Positions 8,510-19,351 of a stretch of DNA of 64,000 nt are shown here, one piece after another. Position numbers and translations under genes: made by a program. Below the pieces are notes generated by a model. It was given only the letters and a program-made list of their open reading frames with translations. It was not told where the DNA came from and searched no databases. Location of the stretch: assembly GCF_029761915.1 (NCBI RefSeq), contig NZ_CP121695.1:9267501-9331500 (forward strand), given 5' to 3'. Source of the DNA: Bradyrhizobium sp. CB1650 (GTDB lineage Bacteria; Pseudomonadota; Alphaproteobacteria; Rhizobiales; Xanthobacteraceae). The stretch's first letter is position 1, and each line of letters starts with the position of its first letter.

Positions 8510-9402
8510 TTGGCCACGATCGACTATGATCTCGAGCTGAAGCGCGCCGGGGCCAATGCGACCGGCGGCTGGCGGCGCGTGCTGTTCCTGGCGCAGCGGC
8601 ACGTGCTGGGCGCGGCTGGCCTCGTCATCATGACGGTGTTCGTGCTCACGGCCGTCTTTGCCGACTTCATCGCACGCTATGATCCGCTGACGGTCGATTC
8701 GGCCCGCGCGCTGATGCGTCCCAGCGCCGCGCACTGGATGGGCACGGACTCCTTCGGCCGCGACGTGTTCAGCCGCATCATCCATGGCGCGCGGATTTCG
8801 CTCGCGGTCGGCATCGGCTCGACCGCGCTCGGCGGCACGATCGGCGTCATCGTGGGGCTGACCTCCGGCTATCTCTCCGGCTGGTTCGATCTGGTGTTCC
8901 AGCGCGTCTCCGACATCCTGCAGGCGCTGCCGCTTTTGGTGCTGGCGCTGGTGATGACGGCCGCGCTCGGCCCGTCCTTGCCGAACGTGATCATCGCGAT
9001 CGCCATTCCGCTGATCCCGACGGTTGCCCGCGTCATCCGCGCCAATACGCTGGCGCTGCGCGAACAGCCGTTCGTCGAGGCCGCTAAATCGATCGGCATG
9101 AGCGAGGTCCGCATCGCGGTCCGCCACGTGTTGCCGAACACGCTGGCGCCGCTGATCGTGCTCGCCACAGCGCAGCTCGGCTCGACCATCCTCACCGAAG
9201 CTTCGCTGTCCTTCCTTGGGCTGGGCATTCCCGAGCCTTATCCGTCCTGGGGGCGCATGCTGTCGGAATCGGCCGCCGAATATGTCCGCACCGCGCCTTG
9301 GCTGGTGATCTTCCCGGGCATCGCCATCAGCCTCGCCGTGTTCGGCACCAATTTGTTCGGCGATGCCCTGCGCGACATCCTGGATCCGAGGCAGCGCGGC
9401 TG

Positions 9403-9403
<1 letters not shown>
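8510..9403 (+). CDS. Peptide-type ABC transporter permease (DppC class)
   Basis: A 297-residue permease with a longer cytoplasmic N-terminus than its partner, as is usual for DppC/OppC. The periplasmic segment MGTDSFGRDVFSRIIHGARISL is a family hallmark, and the coupling loop EAAKSIGMSE comes in the second half. Translation starts at a TTG (8510) with GGAGAGG ideally spaced upstream, and no in-frame ATG gives a full-length N-terminus. Its stop overlaps the ATG of the next gene by one base, so translation of the ATPase is probably coupled. Confidence 0.95.
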
Positions 9404-10409
<1,006 letters not shown>

Positions 10410-10413
<4 letters not shown>

Positions 10414-11396
10414 CCGACGCGCTGCTCGAAGTCACCGACCTCAAAAAGCACTATCCGGTGCGCGCCGGCGTGTTGCGGCGGCAGGTCGGCACCGTGCATG
10501 CGGTCGACGGCGTGTCGTTCGCGCTCGGTGTCGGCGAGACGCTCGGCCTCGTCGGCGAATCCGGCTGCGGCAAGTCGACCGTCGCCCGCAGCGTGCTGCG
10601 GCTGATCGAGCCGACCTCCGGCCAGATCCGCCTCGAGGGCGAGGATATCACCCATCTCTCCAAGACCGATCTCAGGCCACACCGCCGTTCGATGCAGATC
10701 GTGTTCCAGGACCCGTTCGCCTCGCTCAACCCGCGCATGACCGCGGGCGACATCGTCGGTGAACCGCTGGCGGTGCATGGCCTGGCGAGCGGCAAGGCGC
10801 TGGAGACGCGAGTCGCAAAGCTATTCGAGCAGGTCGGCCTGCGGCCCGACCAGATGCGCAACTTCCCGCATCAGTTTTCCGGCGGCCAGCGCCAGCGCAT
10901 CTGCATCGCCCGCGCGCTCGCGCTGGAGCCGCGGCTGATCGTCTGCGACGAGCCGGTCTCGGCGCTCGACGTCTCGATCCAGGCCCAGGTGATCAACCTC
11001 TTGATCGACCTGCAGCGGCGGCACGGCTTCTCCTACCTTTTCATCGCGCATGACCTCGCGGTGGTCGCCCATATCAGCCACCGCGTCGCGGTGATGTATC
11101 TCGGCCGCATCGTCGAGATCGCCGAGAAGGACGAACTGTTCCGCAATCCGCGCCACCCCTATACGCAAGCCCTGCTCGCCTCGGTGCCGATCGCGAATCC
11201 GCATGCCAAGAAGATCACACCGCTGGTCGACGGCGACGTACCGAGCCCGGTCAATCCCCCGTCCGGCTGCGCCTTCCACACGCGCTGCCGGTTTGCGATG
11301 GAACGGTGCAGAACGGAGCGGCCGGCGCTGGTCGACGCTGGCGAAGGACATCAGGTGGCGTGTCTGCTGAACGAGGGGACGGGGCGCAGCCAATAA
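10410..11396 (+). CDS. Peptide-type ABC transporter ATP-binding protein (DppF class)
   Basis: A 328-residue second ATPase of the importer. Walker A GESGCGKS is at 49-56, signature FSGGQRQ, Walker [15 protein letters not shown], and the C-terminal domain carries [17 protein letters not shown]. It begins with an ATGA overlap with the DppD-class gene, so the two ATPases are translationally coupled and probably form a heterodimer. It is the last gene of the importer operon. A repeat-filled gap and convergent genes follow. Confidence 0.95.
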
Positions 11397-11432
11397 CTCC
11401 GCCGTCGTTGCGACACTCCATTCTACCCACAT

Positions 11433-11550
11433 CGTCATTGCGAGCCAACGGGTCCGCGCGAAGCGCGGCCCGATGACAGGCTCCGCGAAGCAATCCAGAC
11501 TGTCACGGCGGGAAGATTGCTGGATTGCTTCGCTGCGCTCGCAATGACGG
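11433..11550. repeat. Interspersed palindromic repeat (CAATCCAGA/TGGATTG family)
   Basis: A copy of the dispersed element bounded by CGTCATTGCGAG and CTCGCAATGACGG, with an internal CAATCCAGAC and TGGATTGCTTCG inverted pair. This copy is about 118 bases long, longer than the others, because of an extra CGCGCGAAGCGCGGCC segment. It lies between convergent genes and might end transcription from both sides, though it has no T-run. Confidence 0.7.
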
Positions 11551-11562
11551 AGATCGCGGCGA

Positions 11563-13539
11563 CTAACCCGCCTCGATCTCCACCACGATCTTCCCGGTCG
11601 TGAGCTGCTCGCCTTCGGTGACATCGATCGCGGAGATTACACCGTCGATGCCGGCCTTGTGGACGTGCTCCATCTTCATCGCCTCCAGCGTCATCACCGG
11701 CTGGCCGGCAGTGACGCGGTCGCCGGGCTTGACCAGCACGGCGACGACGCGGCCGTTCATGGCGGCGCGGACCTTGCCATCGCCGCCGTTGGTTGCGGCG
11801 GATTTCGGCGCGGCGAGCGTCAGATCCGTCCCCGCAAGCGGGATGCCGCGATGCCCAAGATAGAGCCGGTCGCCATCGCGCAGGAATTTCGCGTTGTCCA
11901 TCACGCCGTCATGGCGGAAGCGAACGGCGTCGGCCTCGAGCTGATCGATCTCGAACCTGTCCCGCCGGCCATCGGCGGCAACGGTGTAGCTGCCATCGCG
12001 CTCGCGTGTGACGTCGAGCTCGTGGACGCGACCCATCATCTCGATCCTGACCGGCAACGGGAACGTCGCCGCGAGGCTTCGCCCGCCGCGCCATGACGGC
12101 GCATGCGGATTGGTGACGTAGAGCAGGAGGCCGGCGAGCGCTGCCTCAAACGCGCCGTCCTTGCCCGGCGCCAGCAATTCGTCGCGATGCGCGCCGATGA
12201 AGGCTGTTGTCGCCTCACCCCTGGCAAAGCCGGGATGGCGCAGGCAGGACATCAGGAAGGCCTGGTTGGTGGTCACGCCGAACGCCGTGAGCTGCTCCAG
12301 GCCGCAGATCAGACGGTTGCGCGCCTCCTCGCGCGTGGCTCCCTGGCTGATGACCTTGGCGATCATCGAGTCGTAGAACGGCGGAATCTCCGCGCCCGAT
12401 TGCAGCGCGTGCTCGACCCGAACTCCTTCCGGAACCTGCCAGCGCGCCATGCGGCCGGACTGCGGCATGAAGTCGTGCGCGGCATCTTCCGAGCACAGCC
12501 GCACCTCGATGGCGTGGCCGGAGAACCTGACGTCCTGCTGCTTCAACGGGAGCGGCTCGCCGCGCGCGATGCGTAGCTGCAGCTCGACGAGATCGAGCCC
12601 GGTGATCGCCTCGGTCACGGGATGCTCGACCTGGAGGCGCGTGTTCATCTCCATGAAGTAGAATTCGCCGCTCTCATCGAGCAGGAATTCAAGGGTGCCG
12701 GCGCCCTCGTAGCGCAGCGCCTTCACGGCGGCGACAGCCACCTCGCCCATTTTCACGCGCAGCTCGGGCGTGACGGCAGGCGAAGGCGCCTCCTCGATCA
12801 GTTTCTGGTGCCGCCGCTGCACCGAGCAGTCGCGCTCGCCGAGATGGATGGCGTTGCCATGGGCATCGCCGAACACCTGGATTTCGATGTGCCGCGGGTT
12901 TTGGATCGCACGCTCGAGGATGACGCCTGCATCGCCAAACGCGGCCTTCGCCTCCGACCGCGCGCTGCGCAGCGCGTCGGGAAACGATGCGGCGTCGGTC
13001 ACGAGCCGCATGCCGCGCCCGCCGCCACCGGCGATCGCCTTGATCATCACGGGGAAGCCGATCTTGTTGGCTTCCGCGAGCATCACCTCGCCACCCTGCT
13101 CCGCGCCTTGATAGCCGGGCACCACAGGCACACCGGCCTTCCTCATGATTTCCTTGGCACCGGCCTTGTTGCCCATCGCCTCGATCGCCTGCGGCGACGG
13201 GCCGATGAAGACGAGACCGGCGTCCTTGCAGGACTGCGCGAACTCCTCGTTCTCGGCGAGGAACCCATAGCCGGGATGCACGGCATCCGCGCCGCTCGCC
13301 TTCGCCGCCGCAATGATCGCGGGGATGTTGAGGTATGACTGCGCCGGCAGGGCCTCGCCGATACGCACGGCCTGATCGGCCTGCTGCACATGCAGCGCAT
13401 TGCGATCCGCGTCGGAATAGACTGCGACAACACCGAGGCCGAGACGCCGCGCGCTGCGCATCACCCGCAACGCGATCTCGCCGCGGTTGGCGACCAAAAC
13501 CTTGAAGAAGGGCCGGTGCTGCACTGATCCGTTCCTCAT
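11563..13539 (-). CDS. Acyl-CoA carboxylase alpha subunit: biotin carboxylase with biotin carrier domain
   Basis: A 658-residue protein that carboxylates its own biotin with ATP and bicarbonate and passes the carboxyl group to the partner transferase. The N-terminal biotin carboxylase domain opens with KVLVANRGEIALRV and has the glycine-rich ATP loop GGGGRGMR and the FMEMNTRLQVEHPVTE motif. The C-terminal carrier domain has EAMKM with the biotinylated Lys at 622. The size fits methylcrotonyl-, geranyl- or propionyl-CoA carboxylase alpha subunits. The ATG at 13539 overlaps the TGA of the transferase gene, so subunit synthesis is coupled. Context (a CT partner of methylcrotonyl/geranyl type, two acyl-CoA dehydrogenases, a BKACE) suggests a branched or unsaturated acyl-CoA substrate. 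Confidence 0.93.
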   Translation of the reverse strand: MRNGSVQHRPFFKVLVANRGEIALRVMRSARRLGLGVVAVYSDADRNALHVQQADQAVRIGEALPAQSYLNIPAIIAAAKASGADAVHPGYGFLAENEEFAQSCKDAGLVFIGPSPQAIEAMGNKAGAKEIMRKAGVPVVPGYQGAEQGGEVMLAEANKIGFPVMIKAIAGGGGRGMRLVTDAASFPDALRSARSEAKAAFGDAGVILERAIQNPRHIEIQVFGDAHGNAIHLGERDCSVQRRHQKLIEEAPSPAVTPELRVKMGEVAVAAVKALRYEGAGTLEFLLDESGEFYFMEMNTRLQVEHPVTEAITGLDLVELQLRIARGEPLPLKQQDVRFSGHAIEVRLCSEDAAHDFMPQSGRMARWQVPEGVRVEHALQSGAEIPPFYDSMIAKVISQGATREEARNRLICGLEQLTAFGVTTNQAFLMSCLRHPGFARGEATTAFIGAHRDELLAPGKDGAFEAALAGLLLYVTNPHAPSWRGGRSLAATFPLPVRIEMMGRVHELDVTRERDGSYTVAADGRRDRFEIDQLEADAVRFRHDGVMDNAKFLRDGDRLYLGHRGIPLAGTDLTLAAPKSAATNGGDGKVRAAMNGRVVAVLVKPGDRVTAGQPVMTLEAMKMEHVHKAGIDGVISAIDVTEGEQLTTGKIVVEIEAG

Positions 13540-15152
13540 GGGCGGGCCACAGAGAATTGCATGCGCTGCGGCGCGCGTGCATCGCCCTCGCGGCAGATTG
13601 CCAGCACCTCCGACAGCACCGCGCGGGTGTCACGCGGGTCGATCACGCCATCGTCGAGCACGCGGGCGCTGGTCGAGAACACGTCCATCTGGCCGTCGAA
13701 CACGCCGACGATCTGCGCCTTCATGGCGTCGAGCTTCTCTTTCTCAACCGGCTTGCCGCGACGTGCGGCAGCCGCCTCGGTGACGATCGCCATGGTTTCG
13801 GCGGCCTGCTCGCCGCCCATCACCGCGGTCTTGGCATTGGGCCAGGAGAAGCAGAAGCGTGGATGGAAGCCGCGTCCGCACATGCCGTAGTTGCCGGCGC
13901 CGAAGGAGGCGCCGCAATAGATGGTGATCTGCGGCACCGTCGCCGATGTCACCGCCTGGATCATCTTCGAGCCGTGCTTGATCATGCCGGCTTCTTCATA
14001 GGCTTTTCCGACCATGTAGCCGGTGGTGTTGTTCAGATACAGCAACGGCGTGCGGGTCTGGCAGCAGGCCTGGATGAAATGCGTCGCCTTGTTGGCGCCA
14101 GCCGGATCGAGCGGACCGTTGTTGGTGATGATGCCGATCGCCTGTCCCTCGATGCGGGCATGACCGCAGACGGTGGCAGGACCGTAGTTCGGTGCCATCT
14201 CGGTGAAATCCGCATCGTCGATGATGCGTGCGATCACCTGCTTCATGTCGACCGAGCGCTTGTGATCCATCGGCATGATGCCGAGCAGCTCGTCCTCATC
14301 GTAGCGTGGCGGCTTGAACTGCGCAGGTACCCTGCCCGGCCGTTCCCATTCCATCGCCGCCATGATCTCGCGCGCGATACGCAGCGCATCGCGATCGTCC
14401 TCGGCGAGATAGTCGCCGAGGCCGGAGATCTGCGTATGCATCTCGGCGCCGCCGAGTTCCTCCTCGGTCGCGATCTCGCCGGTCGCGGCTTTCAGCAACG
14501 GGGGACCTGCCAGGAAGGCGCGGCTGCGGCCGCGCACCATGATGATGTAGTCGGACAGGCCGGTCTGGTAGGCGCCGCCGGCGGTCGATGAGCCGTGCGT
14601 CACGGTCACGACCGGCAGCCCCGCGGCCGAGAGCCGCGCGAGGTTGCGAAAGATGTTGCCGCCGCGGATGAAATCCTCGACGCGGTAGCGCAACAGATTG
14701 GCGCCGGCGCTTTCGACGAGTTGCACGTAAGGCAGCCTGTTTTCCAGCGCGAGCTCCTGCACCCTCAGCGTCTTGTCGAGGCCATAGGGCTGCAGCGCGC
14801 CGGCATCGATGCCGGCATCACTGGCGCTGACCATGCAGCGGACACCCGAGACGAAGCCGATGCCGGCGATGACGCCGCCACCGGGCACGCTCTTGTTCGC
14901 ATCCGGGACGTCGAACATGTAGCCGGCAAGCGTCGACAGCTCGAGGAAGGGCGCGCCGGGATCGAGCACCAGCGCGACACGCTCGCGTGGCAGGAGCTGG
15001 CCGCGCTTGTGGAAGCGATCCTTGGCGGCGGCCGATGCGGCACGCGTGCGCTCTTCCAGCGCGCGCATGCGGTCGATCAGGGCGAGCATGCCGTCGCGGT
15101 TGGCGTGATAGGCCGCGCTGCCGGGGGAGATGGTGTTTTCGAGAATGGACAT
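13536..15152 (-). CDS. Acyl-CoA carboxylase beta subunit (carboxyltransferase, methylcrotonyl/geranyl-CoA type)
   Basis: A 538-residue carboxyltransferase that moves the carboxyl group from biotin to an acyl-CoA. The long N-terminal and C-terminal crotonase-like halves are intact. GNYGMCGRGFHPRF followed by WPNAKTAVMGGEQAAE is characteristic of methylcrotonyl- and geranyl-CoA carboxylase beta subunits, less so of propionyl-CoA carboxylase. The start at 15152 is chosen because AGGAAAAGG lies upstream. The in-frame extension beyond it runs into a dispersed repeat. It lies directly upstream of the biotin carboxylase subunit with a four-base overlap. No HMG-CoA lyase or methylglutaconyl hydratase gene is in the island, which argues against a plain leucine pathway. 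Confidence 0.92.
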   Translation of the reverse strand: MSILENTISPGSAAYHANRDGMLALIDRMRALEERTRAASAAAKDRFHKRGQLLPRERVALVLDPGAPFLELSTLAGYMFDVPDANKSVPGGGVIAGIGFVSGVRCMVSASDAGIDAGALQPYGLDKTLRVQELALENRLPYVQLVESAGANLLRYRVEDFIRGGNIFRNLARLSAAGLPVVTVTHGSSTAGGAYQTGLSDYIIMVRGRSRAFLAGPPLLKAATGEIATEEELGGAEMHTQISGLGDYLAEDDRDALRIAREIMAAMEWERPGRVPAQFKPPRYDEDELLGIMPMDHKRSVDMKQVIARIIDDADFTEMAPNYGPATVCGHARIEGQAIGIITNNGPLDPAGANKATHFIQACCQTRTPLLYLNNTTGYMVGKAYEEAGMIKHGSKMIQAVTSATVPQITIYCGASFGAGNYGMCGRGFHPRFCFSWPNAKTAVMGGEQAAETMAIVTEAAAARRGKPVEKEKLDAMKAQIVGVFDGQMDVFSTSARVLDDGVIDPRDTRAVLSEVLAICREGDARAPQRMQFSVARP

Positions 15153-15166
15153 AACCTTTTCCTGAT

Positions 15167-15253
15167 CGTCATTGCGAGGAGCGAAGCGACGAAGCAATCC
15201 AGACTGCTTCCGCGGAGAGACTCCGGATTGCTTCGCTGTGCTCGCAATGACGG
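15167..15253. repeat. Interspersed palindromic repeat (CAATCCAGA/TGGATTG family)
   Basis: Bounded by CGTCATTGCGAGGAGCG and GCTCGCAATGACGG, with an internal CAATCCAGACTG and CCGGATTGCTTCG. It sits between the second BKACE gene and the carboxyltransferase gene, both on the minus strand, so it lies inside a likely operon and may be transcribed. Confidence 0.75.
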
Positions 15254-15265
15254 TTGAGGCGATAC

Positions 15266-16132
15266 CTACCGATTCGTCCCAAAGATCTTCCGCGCCTCGG
15301 CCGGGCTTGCGATCTCGCGGCCGGCGCGACGGGCGCAGGCGGCGACCGCTTCGATCAACTGGCCGTTCGACGTCACCTTCTTGCCGTCAGCGAGATAGAA
15401 GGTGTCCTCCAGGCCGGAGCGCAAGTGGCCGCCAAGCTCGGCGCAGCGCTGGTGCAGCGGCCAGATTTCTTCGCGGCCGATGGCGGTGACCTGCCAATGC
15501 GCTTCGGGGCGCTTCAGCCTGAGCAGGATCGGCAGCAATTCGGGATCGGACGGCATGCCGGAGGCGACGCCCATCACGAAGTTGTATTCGAGCGGGCCCT
15601 TGTACATGCCGACCTGACGGTACATGCCGACGCAGCGGACGATGCCGACATCGAAGCATTCGAACTCGGGGATGGTACCGGCCGCGTTCATGACGTCGAG
15701 ATAGTCCTTCACCTTCTCGACGGCATTGTCGAACATCATCGGCGGCCAGGCCCAGGTGTTGTCGGCCTTGACCTTCAGGTAATTCAGCGAGCCGGCGTTG
15801 CAGGCGGCGATCTCCGGTCTGGTCTCTCGGATGCAATCGAGCGCGCCGGTGTAATTCGGCCCGGAGACGCCCGAGGTGTGGTTGATGATCACGCCGGGGC
15901 AGGCCGCGCGGATCGCCTGCTGGATCTCCTTGCTGACACTAACCTCCCAGGACGGCAGATGGCCCTTGTTCGGCGCCTGCTGGCGCAGATGGATGTGCAT
16001 GATGCTGGCGCCGGCATCGAAAGCGGCCTTGGCCTCGCGCGCCATCTGTTCCGGCGTGACCGGCACGTTGTGCTGCTTGGGGTCGGTGAGCACGCCGTTC
16101 AGCGCGCAGGTGATGACGGCCTTGTCGCTCAT
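15266..16132 (-). CDS. Beta-keto acid cleavage enzyme (BKACE, DUF849 family), second copy
   Basis: A 288-residue BKACE with the start VITCALNGV, the metal pair HIHLR near residues 46-48, an NHTSG loop and the late SGLEDTFYL motif. It is clearly different from the copy at 4640-5563. It is shorter, with HIHLRQQAPN where the other has HLHARNPETG, so the two probably belong to different subfamilies with different substrates. It lies in the minus-strand catabolic island just upstream of the carboxylase genes and downstream of an AraC regulator. The likely reaction is acetyl-CoA-dependent cleavage of a 3-keto acid to acetoacetate and an acyl-CoA. The side chain accepted is unknown. Confidence 0.88.
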   Translation of the reverse strand: MSDKAVITCALNGVLTDPKQHNVPVTPEQMAREAKAAFDAGASIMHIHLRQQAPNKGHLPSWEVSVSKEIQQAIRAACPGVIINHTSGVSGPNYTGALDCIRETRPEIAACNAGSLNYLKVKADNTWAWPPMMFDNAVEKVKDYLDVMNAAGTIPEFECFDVGIVRCVGMYRQVGMYKGPLEYNFVMGVASGMPSDPELLPILLRLKRPEAHWQVTAIGREEIWPLHQRCAELGGHLRSGLEDTFYLADGKKVTSNGQLIEAVAACARRAGREIASPAEARKIFGTNR

Positions 16133-16229
16133 GCCTTGGATGTCTCGCAGGGTGAGAGTGCAACGTCAGCGATCATGTGATGCGCGACATGCGGCTTCTT
16201 GCGCGGAGAAGCTAGCGGAAATGGCACTG

Positions 16230-16325
16230 TCGTAGGGTGGGCTAGCCGAAGGCGTAAGCCACCACTGTCTATCTCCGGGAAAACCAAGAGGCGGGTTACG
16301 CTTCGCTAACCCTCCTACGAAAAGG
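16230..16325. repeat. Interspersed repeat (GGTTACGCTTCGCTAACCC type)
   Basis: Contains GTAGGGTGGGCTAGCCGAAGGCGTAAGCCACCAC and, further on, GCGGGTTACGCTTCGCTAACCC, so each half can fold. A related copy with GGATTACGCTTCGCTAACCCGCC is found near 30925-31018. Confidence 0.6.
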
Positions 16326-16330
16326 CGATG

Positions 16331-17131
16331 CTAGCTCGCTTCCGCGAGCCTCACCGTCTCGGTGCTGCGATAGATCGCAAGATCCCGCGAGCCGACGAAG
16401 ATCGCGCGCGGCTTCAGTCCGTAGAAGCGGCGGATCGAATGACTGAAATGGGTCGAGTCGGGATAGCCAATGTCCTGGGCGAGATGGGCGAGGTTGAGAT
16501 CCTGGTTGGCGTAGTGCAAGAGGTGCCGCGCGCGTTTCCAGGCGCGGAAGGAGCGGAAGGAGATGCCCGTCTCCTCCTTGAACAGATGCAGGAAGCGCGA
16601 GGCCGAGAGGCCCGCTTCCGCCGCGCAGGTATCCGCCGTCACCGGCTCGCCGGAGAAGCGCTCGATGCGCGCTGCGGCGCGCATCACGCGCGGGTCGAGC
16701 ACGCGACGCGGCAGCGCCTCGCCGAAGCACATCTCATCGAATTCGGCGGTGGTGATGTCGCCATAGCGGCGCTGGCGCAGCAGCGCATAGGCGGCGAGGA
16801 TCTTGCGGGCATAGGCGGCGCTATCCGGTCCGGTGAGCCGCTCGGCCAACGCCTCGATCACGCCGTCCGGCATGCTTTCGGGCTCGAGCGTCACGCTAAT
16901 GGCAGTGCGATAGTCGCTGGCAATGGAATGCCGCTGGTTTGGCAGGGTGACGAACAACTCACCGGTGGCAAGCACGTCGTCGATCGTCAGATGCAGATTG
17001 CCCTTGACCGCGACATAGACATGGCAGCAACCGGGCGTCCGCCTGCGCGGGCGGCCGAGCAGGCCGGCATAGAATACCCGCTCCGGCGTGATCAGCATCA
17101 GATGGTCGGATTCGCGACCCTTGTCTTCCAT
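16331..17131 (-). CDS. AraC family transcriptional regulator
   Basis: A 266-residue regulator. The N-terminal part contains ERVFYAGLLGRP and a region resembling a cupin-like sensing domain. The last hundred residues hold the two helix-turn-helix units of AraC proteins, including AAEAGLSASRFLHLFKEETGISFRSFRAWKR and the second unit ending in DSTHFSHSIRRFYGLKPRAI. The start at 17131 is preferred because AGGAGG is ideally placed upstream. An in-frame ATG at 17224 would add 31 Arg- and Ser-rich residues from a repeat-like region. Its position inside the minus-strand island makes it the likely local regulator of the carboxylase/BKACE or dehydrogenase genes. Confidence 0.9.
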   Translation of the reverse strand: MEDKGRESDHLMLITPERVFYAGLLGRPRRRTPGCCHVYVAVKGNLHLTIDDVLATGELFVTLPNQRHSIASDYRTAISVTLEPESMPDGVIEALAERLTGPDSAAYARKILAAYALLRQRRYGDITTAEFDEMCFGEALPRRVLDPRVMRAAARIERFSGEPVTADTCAAEAGLSASRFLHLFKEETGISFRSFRAWKRARHLLHYANQDLNLAHLAQDIGYPDSTHFSHSIRRFYGLKPRAIFVGSRDLAIYRSTETVRLAEAS

Positions 17132-17239
17132 TGGCGATCCTCCTCGCGCGGCTCTCTGGCCGCTGCGGACGGAGGTCACCTTAGCGGAAATTTGGACGCT
17201 GTCACGACAGGATAGCGCTGTCATGAGGCGCGCAAAAAC

Positions 17240-17322
17240 ATCGTTGTTCCGGGGGCGGCCGAAGGGTGGACCCGGAACCGTTCAGCGACATCGTCGTCCC
17301 AGACTTCGCCGGGACGACAAAT
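17240..17322. repeat. Interspersed palindromic repeat (CGTCGTCCCAGACTTCGCCGGGACGACA type)
   Basis: A degenerate palindromic segment closing with CGTCGTCCCAGACTTCGCC and GGGACGACAA. It fills the gap between the AraC and GST genes and is related to the elements near 37549 and 59180. Confidence 0.5.
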
Positions 17323-17327
17323 GGTGC

Positions 17328-17984
17328 TTACCCCTTCAGCCGCGGCGCGACGTTCTGCTCTATCCCGGCCTTCTGCTCTGCCGCGACCGCCCGCTTGAAG
17401 CCGTCCCGTTGCTGCAGGCGCGCCCAATAGGCTGCGACATTTGGCCCGAAATCCTTGGCGAGGCCGATGTTGTCGGCGAGCCGCAGCGCATAGCCAACCA
17501 CGATATCGGCGGCGGTGAAGTGGCCGGCGCACAAGGTTTCGGCATTCGTGGTCGCCGCCTCAACGGCACGCAGCCTCCCCAAGAACCATTTCGCGTAATC
17601 ACCGGCGACCTGCGGGTTGCGGCGTTCCTCCGGCTCGAGCTGGGTGTATCGGAGCACCAGCGTCTGCGGGAAGGTTAACGTGGCGTCGCTGAAATACATC
17701 CAGTTCAGAAACGCGCCATAGGCGGGATCCTCGGGCCCGACCATCAGCGGCGTCGGACCGTATGTGACGCCGAGATAGTGGCAGATGCCGGAGGACTCGG
17801 TCATCCGCGTTTCGCCGTCGATCATGAATGGAATCGTCCCGAGCGGATTGATGCCGAGATAGTCCTTGGCGAAGACCCGCGGCGGGAACGGCAGCATCTT
17901 CAGTTCATACGGCAGCCCCATCTCCTCCAGCATCCAGAGCGGACGGAACGAGCGCGCGGCGTCGCAGTGATAGAGCGTGATCAT
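17328..17984 (-). CDS. Glutathione S-transferase family protein
   Basis: A 218-residue protein with the two-domain GST layout. The thioredoxin-like N-terminal domain opens MITLYHCDAARSFRPLWMLEE and includes INPLGTIPFMIDGET and ESSGICHYL (the glutathione-binding TES-like corner). The all-helical C-terminal domain includes FTAADIVVGYALRLAD, the conserved N-capping box region. It is cytoplasmic. In catabolic islands such proteins detoxify or isomerise reactive intermediates, here perhaps an unsaturated CoA ester precursor, but no substrate can be read from the sequence. It lies between the AraC gene and an acyl-CoA dehydrogenase on the same strand. Confidence 0.9.
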   Translation of the reverse strand: MITLYHCDAARSFRPLWMLEEMGLPYELKMLPFPPRVFAKDYLGINPLGTIPFMIDGETRMTESSGICHYLGVTYGPTPLMVGPEDPAYGAFLNWMYFSDATLTFPQTLVLRYTQLEPEERRNPQVAGDYAKWFLGRLRAVEAATTNAETLCAGHFTAADIVVGYALRLADNIGLAKDFGPNVAAYWARLQQRDGFKRAVAAEQKAGIEQNVAPRLKG

Positions 17985-18046
17985 CAGGCATTTCCCCTAG
18001 AGCATGATCCGGAAAAGCGTGCAGCGGTTTTCCGAAAAGATCATGC

Positions 18047-19207
<1,161 letters not shown>

Positions 19208-19239
19208 TGTCTCTTCGAGCTCCAATCGGCAATTAGCTT

Positions 19240-19344
19240 GTCATTCCGGGGCATCGCGAAGCGATGAGCCCGGAATCCATTCCTCCACGGGCATCTGCGG
19301 CCCGATGGATTCCGGGTTCGCGCTGCGCGCGCCCCGGAATGACG
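19240..19344. repeat. Interspersed palindromic repeat (GTCATTCCGGGG / CCCCGGAATGAC)
   Basis: A nearly perfect long palindrome: GTCATTCCGGGGCATCGCG at the left and GCGCGCGCCCCGGAATGACG at the right, with a second inner pair AGCCCGGAATCCAT / ATGGATTCCGGGTTCG. It separates the two acyl-CoA dehydrogenase genes. It is the clearest full copy of the element also seen at 161-236. Confidence 0.75.
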
Positions 19345-19351
19345 GTGAAGG